Source: an uncultured Pseudomonadales bacterium
GTDB lineage: Bacteria; Pseudomonadota; Gammaproteobacteria; Pseudomonadales; Azotimanducaceae
DNA: 64,000 nt
Assembly: GCA_951813295.1 (NCBI GenBank)
Contig: CATOTI010000002.1
Coordinates: forward strand, 1,054,001-1,118,000
Direction: 5' to 3'
The translations under genes and the position numbers were made by a program. Below are positions 62,553-64,000 of the stretch, piece by piece (position 1 is the first letter of the stretch; the number at the start of each line of letters is the position of its first letter). Below the pieces are notes generated by a model. That model was given only the letters and a program-made list of their open reading frames with translations, had not been told where the DNA came from and ran no database searches.

Positions 62553-63755
62553 ATGGATCTTTCCTACGGTCCCGAATACGACGATTTCCGTGCGGAAGTG
62601 CAGTCGTTCATAGAAAACCATCGTGATCGGGCGCCGCGCCCGGGCGCCGACAAAGACGCCCCCAAGCGCTGGCAGAAACTCCTCATCGAGCATGGCTACA
62701 CCGCGCGCACGATCCCGAAGGAGTATGGCGGGCACGGTGGGCAGCCGGACATCCTGAAGGGGCGGATCATCGCCGAGGAGTTCGCCAACTCACAGACGCC
62801 GGGCGGGCTCGGCGGTCAGGGCATCTCCATGCTCGTACCGACGCTGTTGGAGCTCGGTACCGAAGAACAGAAACGCCGATTCATTCCCTCGACCCTCGCT
62901 GGCGATCTCGTCTGGTGCCAAGGCTACAGCGAGCCGAACGCCGGGTCCGATCTCGCGAGCCTCAGAACCTCTGCCGTACTCGATGGTGATGAGTGGGTGA
63001 TCAACGGATCGAAGATCTGGACATCAACCGCGCATCTCGCCGATTGGATGTTCTGCCTCGTCCGGACCGAGCCCGACGCGCCGAAACATCAGGGCATCAG
63101 CTTCCTGCTGCTCGAAATGAACACGCCCGGCATCGAGATTCGGCCGCTCGTCGACATGACGATGACACCCAACTTCAACGAAGTGTTCTTCACCGACGTA
63201 CGCGTGCCCAAGCACCAGATCGTCGGCAACCGGGGCGAAGGCTGGTACGTCGCGAACGCGATCCTCGGTCACGAACGCGATTCGCTCGGCGATCCGAACG
63301 CGACGCTGACCCGCCTCAATCGGCTTACCGAACTCATGAAGACCGAAACGATCGACGGCCACCGCGCCATCGACAACCCGGCACACCTCGACCGGCTCAT
63401 GAAGCTGCAGGCGCGTGTCCAGGCCATGCGGTTCAACGATCTGCGCATCCTCTCGTCGCGTCTGAATCCGTCGAGCAACGCGGGCAACACCAAGCTCGCG
63501 CGGATGATCACGAAGCTCCAGGCGACGGAGCTCCGTCACGAACTCGAAGGCTTCGGCATCGACATCCTCGGCGAAGCCGGCCTTTTGTACGGCAAGAGCG
63601 ACTACCTCACCGACAACGGCTCGTGGCAAACGCACTACATGTACTTCCTCGGGCTCATCATCGGCGGGGGTACGTCGCAGATTCAGAAAAACATCATCAG
63701 CGAACGGGGTCTCGGTATGCCGAAGGAACCCAAGATCGAGAAGGCGGGAGCGTAG
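62553..63755 (+). CDS. Acyl-CoA dehydrogenase family protein (large chain of a pair)
   Basis: A 400-residue FAD-dependent dehydrogenase. FAD-binding QGYSEPNAGSDLASLRTSAV, GSKIWTSTAHLADWMFCLVRT and the C-terminal FAD/dimer region YFLGLIIGGGTSQIQKNIISERGLGMP are typical of the ACAD subfamily that works as heteromers in steroid or branched-chain CoA degradation. The usual catalytic glutamate position near the C-terminus is replaced (IIGGGTSQI), as expected in FadE-type heterotetramers. It lies 2 bp before a second acyl-CoA dehydrogenase gene. Confidence 0.93.
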   Translation: MDLSYGPEYDDFRAEVQSFIENHRDRAPRPGADKDAPKRWQKLLIEHGYTARTIPKEYGGHGGQPDILKGRIIAEEFANSQTPGGLGGQGISMLVPTLLELGTEEQKRRFIPSTLAGDLVWCQGYSEPNAGSDLASLRTSAVLDGDEWVINGSKIWTSTAHLADWMFCLVRTEPDAPKHQGISFLLLEMNTPGIEIRPLVDMTMTPNFNEVFFTDVRVPKHQIVGNRGEGWYVANAILGHERDSLGDPNATLTRLNRLTELMKTETIDGHRAIDNPAHLDRLMKLQARVQAMRFNDLRILSSRLNPSSNAGNTKLARMITKLQATELRHELEGFGIDILGEAGLLYGKSDYLTDNGSWQTHYMYFLGLIIGGGTSQIQKNIISERGLGMPKEPKIEKAGA

Positions 63756-63756
63756 C

Positions 63757-64000
63757 GTGGAGTTCGGACTATCTGAGGAACAGACGCTCCTCGTCGACAG
63801 CGTCAATCGATTTCTCGAGGGCGAAGTCCCGCTCGATCGTGTGCGCAAGTTCGCCGACGACGACGAGGATCGCGCCGATGACATCTGGCGCGGTCTGACC
63901 GATCTGGGCGTGCCCGCGTTGCTGGTCCCGGAGGCTCACGGCGGCGTCGGCCTGTCCGTGCTCGATGCAGCACTCGTCGCCGAAGTTGTCGGCCGTCGCG
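63757..64000 (+). CDS. Acyl-CoA dehydrogenase family protein, N-terminal part (window edge)
   Basis: GTG at 63757, one base after the previous stop codon, opens MEFGLSEEQTLLVDSVNRFLEGEV, the normal N-terminal acyl-CoA dehydrogenase helix. The frame continues with ALLVPEAHGGVGLSVLDAALVAEVVGRR and leaves the window. Pairing with the gene just upstream suggests an alpha2beta2 FadE-type enzyme. Function beyond the family is unresolved because the sequence is cut. Confidence 0.9.
   Translation, partial: MEFGLSEEQTLLVDSVNRFLEGEVPLDRVRKFADDDEDRADDIWRGLTDLGVPALLVPEAHGGVGLSVLDAALVAEVVGRR

Overview
The window is high-GC and densely packed, with many ATGA/GTGA stop-start overlaps. Gene content points to an aerobic, probably marine gammaproteobacterium: a cbb3-type oxidase, acyl-CoA dehydrogenases with a CoA ligase and kinase-fold proteins, a sulfatase, a LpxH-like hydrolase and Lol/MacB-type export genes. 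The assignment (a Woeseia/Chromatiales-like lineage, for example) is inference; the window holds no rRNA or other marker gene.

Layout. 1-7.1 kb (minus strand) holds ccoN-ccoO with the next cco gene starting at the edge, a coupled Yip1-domain gene, a HAD phosphatase, aconitase (acnA) and a voltage-sensor potassium channel. 7.2-17.5 kb is housekeeping and stress: an acetyltransferase and P-loop kinase pair, Hsp20, a Tat-exported PhoD-like phosphatase, gamma-glutamyltransferase, a MuiA-like secreted protein, a YcaQ-like glycosylase and a rhodanese. 17.5-22.1 kb is a mobile-element pile-up. A repeated element (copy A) was hit by an IS256-family element (8-bp target duplication), which was itself hit by an IS3-family element (4-bp duplication); an IS110/IS1111-type element sits in the same repeat. 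Copy B of the repeat, at 29.4-30.1 kb, lacks insertions and serves as the pre-insertion reference.

22.1-28.7 kb is a six-gene minus-strand operon (LolA-like periplasmic protein, three FtsX/LolCE-type permeases, an ATPase, an outer-membrane beta-barrel protein) opposite a TetR regulator; it looks like a dedicated envelope or lipid export machine. 30.1-33.9 kb holds an aldo/keto reductase, SRAP, RDD, an unassigned Cys-containing protein and a UGSC-family selenoprotein whose Sec codon is an in-frame UGA followed by a hairpin resembling the E. coli fdhF SECIS apex. No selA, selB, selC or selD was seen here.

34-64 kb is mostly catabolism and repair: a frameshifted acyl-CoA dehydrogenase, a prolyl oligopeptidase, a CoA-transferase, an Lhr helicase coupled to a SRPBCC-PDZ protein, a histone-deacetylase-like amidohydrolase, SDR, enoyl-CoA hydratase, RimI, 3-methyladenine glycosylase, a cation diffusion facilitator, a thiamine-binding protein, a CoA ligase/phosphotransferase/sulfatase operon, a MerR-like regulator followed by a candidate small RNA, a phosphotransferase that has lost its catalytic loop, a LLM oxidoreductase, a LpxH-like hydrolase, dienelactone hydrolase, a DUF2332 protein, a dimeric dUTPase and an acyl-CoA dehydrogenase pair running off the right edge. 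The acyl-CoA dehydrogenases, ligase, hydratase, SDR and CoA-transferase fit acyl-CoA (fatty acid or steroid side-chain) degradation.

Most distinctive: the UGA-recoded UGSC gene, the repeat with 23-bp-periodic inverted arrays and its nested insertions, the candidate small RNA at about 56.85-57.01 kb, and the three-permease export operon. No CRISPR array, rRNA or tRNA was recognised, but no tRNA search could be run.
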